A stretch of DNA of 64,000 nucleotides from Candidatus Zhuqueibacterota bacterium (GCA_022616415.1 JAKEEU010000362.1:1-64000), one strand, 5' to 3'. Counted from the stretch's first letter, positions 1 through 9,626 are shown. Numbers and translations: made by a program. Notes: a model not told the origin generated them from the sequence alone.

Positions 1-98
1 GCGAGCGTTTTTCAGCGAAGCAATCCTTTGAAAATCAAGAGATTGCTTCGGCAAAAAGCGCCTCGCAATGACTGTAATTTTATCCCTTAACGAGTATA
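1..98 (+). repeat. Dispersed palindromic repeat, copy 1
   Basis: This is an imperfect hairpin: an arm around GCGTTTTTCAGCGAAGCAATC and an opposing arm around GATTGCTTCGGCAAAAAGCGC. It is followed by a CTCGCAATGACTG block and a tail ending in CGAGTATA near base 98. Copies occur at 4947-5024 (inverted) and 28085-28211 (same orientation, and sharing the downstream tail). The CATTGCGAGG / GAAGCAATC core resembles a palindromic repeat seen in many unrelated bacterial genomes. The left end is cut by the window start. There is no coding capacity beyond chance. Confidence 0.85.
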
Positions 99-253
99 AC
101 TGGACCGGCCACTTTGCGGTTGAACGGGGTTTGCCCTTCAAACTTCAAGGGCTAACGCCAATTGGTAGGACGACGATTGAGCAGTTACGGATGAATTCAA
201 ATTTGCAAATGGCCGCTCGTGCACAATGGATTGAGCTCCAACTATTTCCCTGA
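99..253 (+). pseudogene. C-terminal remnant of an HNH-type endonuclease
   Basis: An open frame runs out of the repeat and encodes about 50 residues. They contain GLTPIGRTTIEQLRMN and end RAQWIELQLFP. This resembles the extreme C-terminus of a common bacterial HNH endonuclease family (a GxTxxGRATVxxLxxN segment, then an R-x-x-W-I/V terminus). The HNH catalytic core is absent, and the upstream boundary coincides with the end of the dispersed repeat. The likely history is a gene truncated by repeat insertion or by a rearrangement at the repeat. Assignment is from memory of the family; a short fortuitous ORF is the alternative. Confidence 0.4.
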
Positions 254-323
254 CAGCAAGTTCCATCGCAGTCCCGCACCAAAACTCTCTTTTGACCAGC
301 CTAACCTGCCGTTTCTTTGTTCA

Positions 324-3300
324 CTATTTGTTTGACAACTGCTCCACCAACTCCTTCGCCCTCTCCCGCAGCCAAGGAGTGTGATCGTTCTCCGCCCGCT
401 CGCGCAATAACGGCAAAGTATTCGGATGATTGGGCCAATAACGGGCGAGGGCGTTGATGGCGGTCTCGCGGACGTAATATTCATCGGTTTTCTTTTTGTC
501 ATCTGGCTTTGGGGATTCATCATTGATGGCGCGGTTGCACAGCAACGACACAGTTTGCAGATCGGCGCAGAAGTACCGAACCAGCGCAGAGACTGCGGCC
601 AAGCGAACCCTCTCATGCCCGTCGTTGACGGCAAGGTCATAAACCAGCGGTGAGGTCTGCGGGTCGCTACGAAAGTGTTCTACCATTGTGGTGACAGCGA
701 CAGAGCGAACTTCTTCGCTCGGATCATGGCTAACACGGTCACGAATAAGCGATAAGTTCTGTGGGTGGAAACGGAACTCTCCAGCAATTGCAGATGGCGG
801 CAGAGCGAACCTCGCTATGTGACGCATTGGCCGCCCAATCACGCAGCCGTGGTAAGGTTTGCGGATCGTTGCGGAAGTTTTTGGCCATTGCAGAAACGGC
901 GGCAAAGCGAACCTCTTCATGCGCATCTTTGATAGCCCGGTCGTGCACAAGTGGCAGGGTTAGTGTATCACCACGGAAGTGTTCGGCAAGTGCAGAAACA
1001 GCGGCGGAACGAACCTTCTCGTGTGCATCATTGATAGCACGGTCACGCACCAGCGCCAAGGCCTGCGGGTCAGCGCGGAAGTGTCGAGCCAATGTAGAGA
1101 CGGCGGCAGCACGAACTTGCTCATGTGTATCATTGACAACACGGTCGCGTACCAATGGCAAAGTCTGCGGGTCAGCGCGAAAGTATCGAGCCAGTGCATA
1201 AACTGCGACAGAACGAACCTCGTTGTAGGGTGAACTGATTACCCAATCGCGCAGAAGTGACAGGGTTTGCGAGTCTTCTCGGAAATATCGCGCCAGCGCG
1301 GTGACGGCGGCAGCACGAACCTCGCTATGCGACGCATTGACCGCCCAATCACGCAGCCGTAGCAAGGTTTGCGGATCGTCGCGGAAGTATTCGGCCAGCG
1401 CGTCAATGGCGATGGAGCGAACATTGCCGTGAGGTGCATTGACTGCCCAATTGTTAAGCAGCGGCAAGGTTTGCGGGGCATCGCCGAAATGTTCAGTTAA
1501 CGCCGAGATGGCGGCATCACGAACTCTTTCGCGTGCATCGTTGACTGCACGGTCGCGCAGTAATGATACGGTTAAAGGATCGTTACGCCATCCTTGAGCA
1601 ATACCCCAAAGCCCGACAAGATAAAGAGGAGGCCACTTTTTTTCTTCGTCAAGAAAATCAAGTAAGGCGCTCCTGACATTGTTAAGGCCTGCACCAAGAG
1701 TTCCGATGATTATTCCCAAGTTTGATAAACTCTTCCAATACCACCATTCAAATTTAAACTTACGTATTCGAGGCATCCATTTAGCCAAATTTGGACAATT
1801 TGCAAATAATCCTTCGATGCTCAGGATAGCAGGGAGTATATGTTCGTTAATAAAATCTTGTAGCCGAAGGTCTGAAAATATTCCGTGTTCGATGAGTTCG
1901 AAAGTTCTCTCAATAACTTTTTGACTAATTGGCTCAATCAGTCCAAAATTTCTTACTTCGCCAATACAAGTAATTGCCAACATGATATGCCATGGAGGAC
2001 GGTTACCGAACTCTCGTGGCCAGTGACGATATACCTCATTCGCCAGGTAATCAATAATCTCCCCCGCAAACTTCTCGTCTATCATCCCGCAGATCAGACG
2101 CAATACCTCATGCCAGCTTTGGTCTTCCCAGTGCCTGCCATAAACCTCCTGTTTCAGTTGCGCCAGCGTCATCTCCTGCGTCTTTTCAAATTTATACACA
2201 AGTGCAGTAGCGCAGAAATATTCCAGAAAGGCGCGATGCACAAAACCATAAACGTTTGCACCGTAGAGGGAGAGAATAAAGTTGCGTTCGCGAAATTGGT
2301 CGATCATCACGCGTGCAATTTTTACAGCACGGTCGGGGGGCTGACCGTAGCGTTCTTTCAAATACACTTCAAACTCGGCTTGCAATTGCTCGCGATAGAT
2401 GTAGTTGCCTGCCAGTCCGCCGGCACCGGATTGCATTTTGTATGCCAGCCGGCGCAACAGTTCTTTCTTGTCATCTTCGCCGATAAAATTCGCTTCCACG
2501 CGCTGATCTTTCAGATGCTTATTCACGTCCCAATGCTGAATCAGCACGCTGGCGGCATGGTCGTAGAGTTTCCAGCGCTCGCGCGGCAGTTCTTGGTGCT
2601 TGCCGATGATCGCCATAATCGTCAGCAACATCGGGTTGCCAGCCAGTTGACGAATAGAGACGGATTCCTTAAAAGAGCGCATGATCCGCTCACGGCGCCC
2701 TTTTGCTTCATCAGGTCGATCGCTCAGCGCCAGCGCGTACCAGCGTTCCACGAACGTCGCCACCTGTTTCTCATCCAAGTCTTGCAGGGTGAAATGCACA
2801 AAGCCAGCGTCCTCCAAAATCTTGCGACGATAGCCAATGACGCGGCTGGTGACAATAATGCGCGCCTTCGGATAATCGAAGGCAAGGCCGACGATTCGGC
2901 GCGTGATCCGCTCGCGTTCTTCGGGATCAAAGATTTCGTCCAATCCATCAAAGATAACAACAGCGCGCCCGTCGGTTTTCAAATAATGCTGCAGCGCATC
3001 TTGGGTGAGATGCCAACCTTCGGTCTTGCCAAGATATTCGAGAAATTCAAGGAAGGTATCGCATTTGTTTTCTGCACATAAACCGGCATAACTTCGCAGC
3101 TCGATTAGGAGCGGCAAATAGCTGTCATAAGCTCGACGAAGCTTTTCGTCACCGGTGGGATCAATCAACGACAGCAGAACATAACGCGCCAAGGTGGATT
3201 TGCCTGCGCCAGGATCACCGAGAATAATGACATATTGATGGCGCGTGTCGGCCAGGATCTCCAGCACCGGCCGCAAGGGTTTTTCATAATAAGTCTCGCG

Positions 3301-4050
3301 TGTGCGGCGAACATCATCCAACGTCATTCCGGCAGGCAAATCTTCCAGATGAATTTCCTGTTCGCTTTGGAGTTTTTCCCACATTTCTTTTGGCAATTCG
3401 ACCGGTGGCGGATTTTCACGGACATTCTGCTCGACAAAAACGGAGCGAAGTTGCAGTTGCAAGTATTCTTCTTTTTGCGGCGGGGTTAGCGCGTCAAGAT
3501 CGAGACGCTGGTAGCGCTTTTTCAAGGCGTCGCAATAAGCGCTGAGATCGAATTGAGGAATGAGTGTGGTTGGCGAAATTTGGCTATGCTGCTTTTCCCA
3601 TGTATGGATGGCGGTCGCAACGACGGAGTCGATGTTTTCGGCAGATTTGAAATACGCGATGACGTGCTTTTCGTTCAGCTCGTTGCGGAGTTTTTTAATT
3701 TGCGTTTTATCATCGTCAATGAAATCCGGCGGCCACGGCGCTCTGCCCTCGAGAAAAAATATCAAGCATGGCTTGCCCGTTTTCACTGCCTGGCGATATT
3801 CCAGTTCTGTAATGGAAAACCGGTCGGGATTATTCTCTTTTGGAACCCAGCCGTAGCGCCAGGCAAAGATGCCGGCGTACAGATCACAAGCCGCCACGTC
3901 GGCAAGGCATTTGTCAACCGGACGCTGGTCTTCTGCGACGTAATATTCCATCGCCATGTCTTCATGGCCCATAGCGCGCAATACGCGCATCACTTGCTCG
4001 CGGCAATCCTGCAAGTCGAGATAGGTTGACGAGACATAAACTTTAGCCAT
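324..4050 (-). CDS. DUF4062-NACHT-HEAT STAND NTPase, frameshifted near base 790
   Basis: Large STAND-family NTPase. Residues 1-105 form a DUF4062 domain (start VYVSSTYLDLQDCREQV), a TIR-related fold that precedes NACHT modules in NWD1, TEP1 and NPHP3. The NACHT domain follows, with Walker A GDPGAGKST (278-286) and Walker B VVIFDGLDE (364-372). The C-terminus carries about twelve HEAT-like repeats of 34 residues (102 bp). The first reading frame stops at 739 inside the eighth repeat. The remaining repeats continue in another frame to the stop at 324, so the ancestral protein was about 1242 residues. Loss of two bases near 790-792 (for example GC from TGCGCA) explains the shift. DUF4062-NACHT proteins resemble bacterial NLR-like antiphage sensors, but no neighbouring effector is obvious. 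The 739 stop still leaves a plausible 1103-residue product. Confidence 0.85.
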
Positions 4051-4062
4051 AGAAATTCTCCT

Positions 4063-4908
4063 TTATTGTAAAGCCGAAACAGGTTTTACTCTTGTTATAA
4101 AAATCCCCCGCGCCGTCACCGCGCCCAACACCATCACGCCACCACCAACCGCCCACCAGCCTGGCGTTTCGCCGATGAGCAAGAGAACCCAAATCGGATT
4201 GAGCAGCGGCTCGAGCACTGGAATCAAAATGGCCTCCAGCGCGGAAACGTGTCTGATGGCGGCGGTGTAAAAAATGTACGACAAACCGAGTTGGAAGACG
4301 CCCAACAAGAGCAAACCCAACCAACTTTTGGCATCGGGCATCGATTCAAACATAAACGGTAAACCGGCCAACGCGGCAACAAGGTTGCCGAGCAAGACGG
4401 ATTCGAACGGTGAGCCGTCTTTTTGTTTGCGCAAGAAAAGCACCAGCCACGCGAATGAAATGGCGCTCATGATCGCGCAGATATTTCCCCGCCAGCCGCC
4501 GCCGGTGAGATCGTCGAGAAAGAACAGTGTCATGCCGCCAATAACGAAAATAATCGTGATCCAATCCAGCCGATTCGTCTTCTCACCGAGAAACCAGGCG
4601 CCGAACAGCGCGACGTAAATCGGCGCTGAATATTGCAGCAAAATGGCATTGGCGGCTGTCGTCAGCTTGTTGGCGAGGACGAACAGAATCATCGTCAGCG
4701 CACATGCAACAGCGCCGCCGATCTGGTCAAAGGACCAATGAAAATTGGGCCGCCCCACATAAACCAGCAGAACGAGCGCCGCAACGGCGCTGCGCATGCC
4801 AGCAATCGCCAGCGCATTCCAATTGACCAATTTAATGAGCAGCCCGCCGAGGCTCCAAAGAACGGAAGCGATGATGAGAAAGATGATGGCCTTGCGTCTT
4901 TGCAGCAT
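4063..4908 (-). CDS. EamA-family (DMT superfamily) transporter
   Basis: A 281-residue integral membrane protein with about ten hydrophobic segments arranged as two EamA repeats (roughly residues 8-135 and 145-275). The second repeat ends with the usual PVLEPLLNPIWVLLLIGE signature. Members export amino acids or other small metabolites across the inner membrane; the substrate cannot be inferred. The start follows AAAAGGAGACG. The gene lies 12 bp upstream of the DUF4062-NACHT gene on the same strand, so the two may be cotranscribed, although no functional link is evident. The repeat copy at 4947-5024 sits just upstream of its start. Confidence 0.9.
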   Translation of the reverse strand: MLQRRKAIIFLIIASVLWSLGGLLIKLVNWNALAIAGMRSAVAALVLLVYVGRPNFHWSFDQIGGAVACALTMILFVLANKLTTAANAILLQYSAPIYVALFGAWFLGEKTNRLDWITIIFVIGGMTLFFLDDLTGGGWRGNICAIMSAISFAWLVLFLRKQKDGSPFESVLLGNLVAALAGLPFMFESMPDAKSWLGLLLLGVFQLGLSYIFYTAAIRHVSALEAILIPVLEPLLNPIWVLLLIGETPGWWAVGGGVMVLGAVTARGIFITRVKPVSALQ

Positions 4909-4946
4909 CGTCTCCTTTTCTATATTCGTACGGAATTGTTTGTTAT

Positions 4947-5024
4947 GTCATTGCGAGGCGCTTTTTGCCGAAGCAATCCCTTCGTTTTAAAAAGCTTGCT
5001 TCGCTGAGAAACGCTCGCAATGAC
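4947..5024 (-). repeat. Dispersed palindromic repeat, copy 2
   Basis: Inverted relative to copies 1 and 3. It starts GTCATTGCGAGGCGC and ends GCTCGCAATGAC, so the terminal 13 bp form a near-perfect inverted repeat, and the inner arms are GAAGCAATC / GCTTGCTTC. It lies between the EamA gene and the zinc-ribbon gene, both on the minus strand. It could fold as a hairpin in the readthrough transcript. It lacks the tail shared by copies 1 and 3. Confidence 0.85.
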
Positions 5025-5033
5025 TTCATCTTA

Positions 5034-6242
5034 CTACGAACCCGATTGCAACAGCGCAATCAAACCAATAATCGCCAGGATCAAAATCACCAGCCCCGCG
5101 ATCTTCCACGGCGAATATGGCCGGCTGCCTTGCACTTCGCCGGTGCGCGCGTTGATGAGAATGCGGTGCAGCGTGTCAGCGTAGCGATACGCCGAAACCC
5201 AAACCGGCAGCAAAATGTGCTTGAACGTGATGCCGGAATATTGCGTCGACCGCGAAGAGATCTTTTGCTCGTCCCCACCGATGTTCTGCCGGATCAAGCT
5301 GTCGATGACCGGCTCCATCTGCTGTTTCGCATTCGCAAAACCCTCTTCAAGTCCGACCTGATAGCGTTCGGTGCGAAAGCCACTCAAATAATCGGACTTG
5401 AAGTCCGCCAAATGATTGAGATCCCACGGCGCCAATTCTTGCGCATATTTTGCCGGCAGCCCTTTCGAGGCCACCACGAGCACATCGTCGAACCAATGCC
5501 GCACCTGGCCTTCGGCTGGCGTCCAACGAGTTTTACGCACCTGCCGGGTTCTTGGCGTCGGTTTGCCGTTGACCATGGCGGTGAAAGATTCAGTGACGTA
5601 ATAATACGTCCCGCGCTGGCCGGTATAAAAAGTGAACGTCATCGCGTCGAACGTCCAGTACGGCGCATAAAGCCCAATGAGCCTGCCGACATCGGCGATC
5701 TGCTTGAACGTGTTCGGCGCAAACCAGCGCGAATTGACCCATTGCTTGAAAACCTGGCGAGCGCCGCGGTGATCGACTTTAAAGGGGAGCACCGCGGTCG
5801 GCTCGATAATCGGCTCAGCGGATTTCGGCTGCGATTCCAAGTGCGCGCCGCAAAACGGACATTCTTGCGTGACGGTTTTGGCATTCATCATAATGACCGC
5901 GCCGCACGCCTGGCACTTGGTTTCCAACTCGGCGCCGGCCGTAACCTTCAAGCCGGCGCGGCTCTGCTGCAAATAGGTTTCGTAGGAATTTTCAACGATT
6001 TCTTCAGTGCTGTGGGGAATTTTTTCCTGATGGCCGCAGTACGGGCATTTGAGCGTCTGCGCCGCCGGATCAAACACCAAGCTCGCACCGCAAGCGCTGC
6101 ATGGAAATTTCTTGCCCGCGCTTGGCGCCGGCTTGGCTGCGATTTTTGAAGTTTCAGCAATCTCGCCGCTGCTTACTTCCCGCGCAATGCCGGAAATGGC
6201 CAATTCCTCCGGTGGTTGTGGCGGAGGCGTTGTCGTAGACAT
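5034..6242 (-). CDS. Double zinc-ribbon membrane protein (YdjG-like)
   Basis: A 402-residue protein. Two zinc ribbons lie in the N-terminal half: CSACG...CPYCGH around residues 48-70 and CQACG...CPFCGAH around 110-135. A long soluble region follows, and a C-terminal transmembrane helix (IAGLVILILAIIGLIALL). This architecture matches TFIIB-type zinc-ribbon membrane proteins encoded beside SPFH proteins, such as Bacillus YdjG next to YdjI in the PspA-type envelope-stress operon. Here the SPFH partner lies about 700 bp upstream at 6960-8072 on the same strand, with a MazEF module between them. No PspA gene is present in the window. A role in membrane stress or protein recruitment is inferred from this pairing. 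Confidence 0.75.
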   Translation of the reverse strand: MSTTTPPPQPPEELAISGIAREVSSGEIAETSKIAAKPAPSAGKKFPCSACGASLVFDPAAQTLKCPYCGHQEKIPHSTEEIVENSYETYLQQSRAGLKVTAGAELETKCQACGAVIMMNAKTVTQECPFCGAHLESQPKSAEPIIEPTAVLPFKVDHRGARQVFKQWVNSRWFAPNTFKQIADVGRLIGLYAPYWTFDAMTFTFYTGQRGTYYYVTESFTAMVNGKPTPRTRQVRKTRWTPAEGQVRHWFDDVLVVASKGLPAKYAQELAPWDLNHLADFKSDYLSGFRTERYQVGLEEGFANAKQQMEPVIDSLIRQNIGGDEQKISSRSTQYSGITFKHILLPVWVSAYRYADTLHRILINARTGEVQGSRPYSPWKIAGLVILILAIIGLIALLQSGS

Positions 6243-6289
6243 GAACTTGGACTAAAAATACGTGTAGTGAGTAGGATGGAGGTAAAAAT

Positions 6290-6646
6290 TTATGAAGAAC
6301 GCGCCGTATCAAAAAGATCTATCGACCATGCAATAGCCAACAAGACCTCAGCCAATTGCTCATCACTCAATGTTCCGAGCTTCCGCTCCAAACAACTCAC
6401 TTCAATCGGCTGAATAAGATGCGTCTGAGCAATTGTATCTTTCGTTAACCCACCAGAACCGGATGGGAGGAGCACATGATTTGAATAGGCCGCGCGTTCT
6501 TCTACTTGTGAGGAAGTACAGGGAACGACCAAAACCAGCCGGCCTCGATTGAGTTCATTTCGAGAAACAACCAGCGCCGGACGTTCCCAACCTTCATGAA
6601 AAGAGGCCCACCAAATTTCTCCCTGTTTGGGATAATCCGCCGTCAT
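6290..6646 (-). CDS. mazF: MazF/PemK-type mRNA interferase toxin
   Basis: A 118-residue toxin of normal length. The N-terminus has the family signature GEIWWASF, followed by ERPALVVSRN and the VVPCTSS strand. These correspond to the SH3-like barrel and the active-site arginine and serine/threonine of MazF. It would cleave mRNA at short specific sequences when free of antitoxin. The start codon overlaps the antitoxin stop in ATGA (6643-6646), which indicates translational coupling. The module is inserted between the zinc-ribbon and SPFH genes. Confidence 0.9.
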   Translation of the reverse strand: MTADYPKQGEIWWASFHEGWERPALVVSRNELNRGRLVLVVPCTSSQVEERAAYSNHVLLPSGSGGLTKDTIAQTHLIQPIEVSCLERKLGTLSDEQLAEVLLAIAWSIDLFDTARSS

Positions 6647-6864
6647 TGTTCCGCCTCTTGAAGCTGTTTCGCGAGACGGCCACGGCAGGCACGAACGAAT
6701 TCTACATCCTCGGACTCAATATGGTCAGGCAGAAAGCGGTCGATGCGCTGCGCCATCGGCTCGAGAATGGTTATTATAACTCGAGAGCCATCTGAAACGC
6801 GCATCGCATCCGGCAGTTTTACTAATCCGCCTTGAACGGTACCTGATACAGTAATCATCATCAT
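6643..6864 (-). CDS. Antitoxin of the MazEF-like module
   Basis: A 73-residue protein. The N-terminal part (VSGTVQGGLVKLPDAMRVSDGSRVII) looks like a swapped-hairpin or DUF104-like DNA-binding strand set, and the C-terminal part (EFVRACRGRLAKQLQEAEQ) is acidic and helical as expected for toxin binding. It directly precedes mazF with a 4-bp overlap. The start is one of several consecutive ATG codons, so it may be off by one or two residues. A 16-bp palindrome lies 25 bp upstream and may be its operator. Confidence 0.8.
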   Translation of the reverse strand: MMMITVSGTVQGGLVKLPDAMRVSDGSRVIITILEPMAQRIDRFLPDHIESEDVEFVRACRGRLAKQLQEAEQ

Positions 6865-6888
6865 TCTTCTACAAAATGTGATCGCTTG

Positions 6889-6904
6889 GCCAAAAAGTTT
6901 TGGC
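6889..6904. promoter_or_regulatory. Palindrome upstream of the MazEF antitoxin, candidate operator
   Basis: GCCAAAA-AG-TTTTGGC has perfect 7-bp arms around two central bases. It lies 25 bp upstream of the antitoxin start and between it and the SPFH gene stop. Autoregulatory binding by the antitoxin is inferred from position only. Confidence 0.4.
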
Positions 6905-6959
6905 TGTTTGTTTAAAAAGTTTACTGATTTCTTGCTTAAAAGGCAAGCAGAATTATTGT

Positions 6960-8072
6960 TTACTTTTGCGGCGGCAGCGGTGGCGGCGTTGCTGCGAACA
7001 AAGCCGCGAGATCAGCCATTTGTCCCGCTGCTGTCCAATTCGCCATGCCTTGCCGCCAAACCAACGTCTCGCGCGTGATCTCGCCGGAAGCGATTTTCGC
7101 TTGCAATGCGGCTTGATCAAACGGCCCTTGCTGTGCGCCGCCGATGCCGGCGTAATAAACCACGCTGCCGGGAAGCGGCGGTGGCGTTGTCGCGGCAGGA
7201 GCGCCGGTGTGCGTGCCCATGCTTTCCATCATCCGCTGCGCGATGCCCATGCCGGCGCCGAGTCCGGCGCCGATACCCGCGGCGCCGCCGCTGGGACTTT
7301 GCGCCGCGTCGCGGACCGCTTCAGCGGTCTGATATTTCAGATAGGTGTCGAGATTGCCGACCACGCCCATTGCCGTGCGCCGATCCATCGCCTCTTCCAC
7401 ATTCGCGGGCAACGAAATATTTTCGATGTAAAAATTGAGCAGGTCGATGCCGAACGCCGTAAACTCATCGTTGATGCGGTCGCAAATGAACTTGCCAAGC
7501 TTGTCGTAATTGCCGGCGAGATCGAGCACCGGAATTTTCGACTCGGCCAGCACGTCGGCAAAACGCGAGACGATGACGTTGCGAAGCTGCGAGGAGATTT
7601 CGTAAACCTCAAATTCGGGATCGGTGGAAACGAGCTGCTGGATGAACGTTTTCGGATCGACGACTTTGATGACGTAGGTTCCAAATGCGCGAATGCGCAC
7701 CATGCCAAATTCCGTGTCACGCATCATGATGGGGTTGCTCGTGCCCCACTTCAAATCGGTGAACTGCTTGGTTTGCACGAAATAAACTTCCGCTTTGAAG
7801 GGCGAGTTGAAGCCGTATTTCCAGCCGCGCAGCGTGGTTATGATCGGCAGATTTTGCGTGCTCAATTCGTACAAGCCGGGCTGGAAGAGGTCGGCGATTT
7901 TGCCTTCGTTGACGAAGACCGCGGCCTGGCCTTCGCGCACGGTAAGCTTCGCCCCCATTTTGATTTCATTATTATAGCGCGGAAAGCGATACGCCATCGC
8001 GTCGCTGTCCGATGGCGCCGTCCATTCGATGATATCGATGAACTCGCCGCGAATTTTATCCCAGAGTGCCAT
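6960..8072 (-). CDS. SPFH-domain protein with C-terminal GYF_2 domain (YdjI-like)
   Basis: A 370-residue protein. Residues 1-235 form an SPFH/band-7-like domain of the 'virion core protein' subgroup (MALWDKIRGEFIDIIEW start, then FVNEGKIADLFQPGLYEL). A Gly/Ala-rich linker (about 235-290) leads to a GYF_2 (DUF4339-like) domain with YYAGIGGAQQGPFD and LVWRQGMANW. It ends with a Pro-rich tail, PPPLPPQK. The start follows AAAGGAGGCAACG. Family members form membrane-associated oligomers. The zinc-ribbon membrane protein at 5034-6242 is the expected partner, as in Bacillus YdjG/YdjI. The GYF_2 domain could bind the Pro-rich N-terminus of that partner (MSTTTPPPQPP); this is inference. Confidence 0.85.
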   Translation of the reverse strand: MALWDKIRGEFIDIIEWTAPSDSDAMAYRFPRYNNEIKMGAKLTVREGQAAVFVNEGKIADLFQPGLYELSTQNLPIITTLRGWKYGFNSPFKAEVYFVQTKQFTDLKWGTSNPIMMRDTEFGMVRIRAFGTYVIKVVDPKTFIQQLVSTDPEFEVYEISSQLRNVIVSRFADVLAESKIPVLDLAGNYDKLGKFICDRINDEFTAFGIDLLNFYIENISLPANVEEAMDRRTAMGVVGNLDTYLKYQTAEAVRDAAQSPSGGAAGIGAGLGAGMGIAQRMMESMGTHTGAPAATTPPPLPGSVVYYAGIGGAQQGPFDQAALQAKIASGEITRETLVWRQGMANWTAAGQMADLAALFAATPPPLPPQK

Positions 8073-8226
8073 CGTTGCCTCCTTTTGAAAGTAAGTTCAA
8101 AAGCATAAAGGCAAAATGATTTAGGGCAAAACTATTAAAAAGCTTTTATAAATTGTTTTGCTCGAAATGGTTTTGCCTTTCAATATGTCTCCGAATAATT
8201 GCCAGTTCTCAATCATTTTGCCAAAA

Positions 8227-9042
8227 TTATTTTGCCTTGGCTTTTTGTTGTTGAATTGTATCAAAGCCTGGCCGTACAAAGCTCCTGGCATCGGGAAAAT
8301 ACTGCTCGGTTTTTCGCCGTAAGCGATCCAAATGCACGAGCAGGTCGAGAATGCCGTCGGTTTTCTCCGGAAAATGCTCGCGCAGCGTTCCCCATGCGGC
8401 AATCGAGCGATCCATGGCGATCAACGCGACTTTGGCGGAGCCGTCGGAATCTTTTGGGAAAGGTTTGCCGTCATCATCCAACAGCTCAAACTCATCCGGC
8501 AGCAGCGCCCGCTTCAGCTTGACGTAAATTTGATGCTGATACCACTGAATCACTTCAAAGGCGTCACCGATGCTTGCTGCCACTTTTTGCGGCTGCCGTC
8601 CGCCGATTTCAAGCTGGAGCATGGTGTTCAGTTCTTCCTGTTTTTCCGAGAAAATATGCTTCTCGGTCTCGAACCACTCATCCACCATATCGGCGTATGC
8701 ACTCGCGGCGCGCGCCAGCTCGTGATTCTCAATTTCCTCATCCAATTGTCGCTCCTGTTTTTCGGCTTCAGCATAATCGATGGCGTCGAGATCAATGCCT
8801 CTTTCCTTGGCCGCCTCGTAGAGCATTTCTTTGGTTTGCTCAAAAATGGCTCCCAATTTTTTCCAAAACGCTTCGTTGGTAATGTCGTTGGCGGCGGGGT
8901 CATTTTTGTCTTGCTGCTCCTGGGCATACACTAGGCACCGCGAGGTAAACGGACAACGTTCACACCAGCGGTCGCAATAGTTATAAATGCCTGGGATGAA
9001 GCGAGGGTCTTTGGCGAGCTTTAAAAGATTTTTGGCGCGCAT
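8227..9042 (-). CDS. Conserved protein with N-terminal four-Cys cluster
   Basis: A 271-residue soluble protein of unknown function. Near the N-terminus lies CX3CX2CX5C (C23, C27, C30, C36), suited to binding zinc or an iron-sulfur cluster. The rest is strongly acidic and helical. The chosen ATG at 9042 has AGGGAGG seven bases upstream. A longer frame begins at 9123, but that lies on a promoter-like sequence (9095-9123), which favours the shorter start. It ends in a Lys/Ala tail (QQQKAKAK). It could be a small redox or metal-binding protein; no family is recognised. Confidence 0.7.
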   Translation of the reverse strand: MRAKNLLKLAKDPRFIPGIYNYCDRWCERCPFTSRCLVYAQEQQDKNDPAANDITNEAFWKKLGAIFEQTKEMLYEAAKERGIDLDAIDYAEAEKQERQLDEEIENHELARAASAYADMVDEWFETEKHIFSEKQEELNTMLQLEIGGRQPQKVAASIGDAFEVIQWYQHQIYVKLKRALLPDEFELLDDDGKPFPKDSDGSAKVALIAMDRSIAAWGTLREHFPEKTDGILDLLVHLDRLRRKTEQYFPDARSFVRPGFDTIQQQKAKAK

Positions 9043-9094
9043 GGTTTTTCCTCCCTGGGTCAGGATTAAATGTGAACAACGATTAACAAAGGAC

Positions 9095-9123
9095 AATATA
9101 GGCAAGCGTCGGGAAAAATGCAA
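9095..9123 (-). promoter_or_regulatory. Sigma-70-type promoter for the Cys-cluster gene
   Basis: On the minus strand TTGCAT and TATATT are separated by exactly 17 bp. Transcription would start near 9088, about 45 bp upstream of the ATG at 9042. Confidence 0.55.
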
Positions 9124-9626
9124 ATCTTGATTTTTTTGTATTGCCTCAGATTAGAGGTGAAATAATTGAGTTCACCATCTTGGCGATCATCCACCAATAT
9201 CTGAGGTATTACATCTTTTTCGATTTTTCTCTTGACTGTTACTAAAAGAATTTTTATTTTTATCCAACTTGCTCATACGAGAATTCGAATGAGCCGGTTT
9301 ACCGCCATGAACGATAGGCAAAGGTAATCTGCTGCAGTTTGCCCTTTAATACAGGGCCGATAAGAAAAAAAGTATTGTGGTAACACGTAACAAGCCATTT
9401 ATAACCTTTGCCTAAAGTGATGCATCAGATGGACACAGTGACGATTCGTTTGCTGTTTTAGAGCTGCCGTTCGAATCGTCATGATACAATGGCTTGTTCA
9501 TGGTTCGCGTGTTATCTATCCATCATTATGATATGACTGGATATGGCCTGCTGTGCTAAACCAGGCTGGAGACAATACTTTTGATATTTATTTCTTTATC
9601 GGTACCAGAAGGGTTACTGCACTTTA
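9124..9626. other. Gene-free stretch with nested inverted repeats
   Basis: About 500 bp without a credible gene. It contains two nested inverted repeats. The outer arms are TAACACG..AACAAGCCAT (9383-9400) and ATGGCTTGTT...CGTGTTA (9491-9515). The inner pair is TGACGATTCG (9441-9450) and CGAATCGTCA (9474-9483), a perfect 10-bp stem around a 23-nt loop. It could be a structured RNA, the ends of a small degenerate mobile element, or a regulatory region for the DUF4276 gene that starts at 9627. The rest is AT-rich with nothing recognised. Confidence 0.5.

Noticed and set aside
948..1530. Regularly spaced repeats that might suggest a CRISPR array
   Set aside because: The period is 102 bp with no unique spacers; they encode 34-residue HEAT repeats.
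1885..3081. Long plus-strand open frame of about 398 codons
   Set aside because: It lies wholly opposite the NACHT gene and lacks a ribosome site and any recognisable motif. Codon content mirrors the minus-strand gene.
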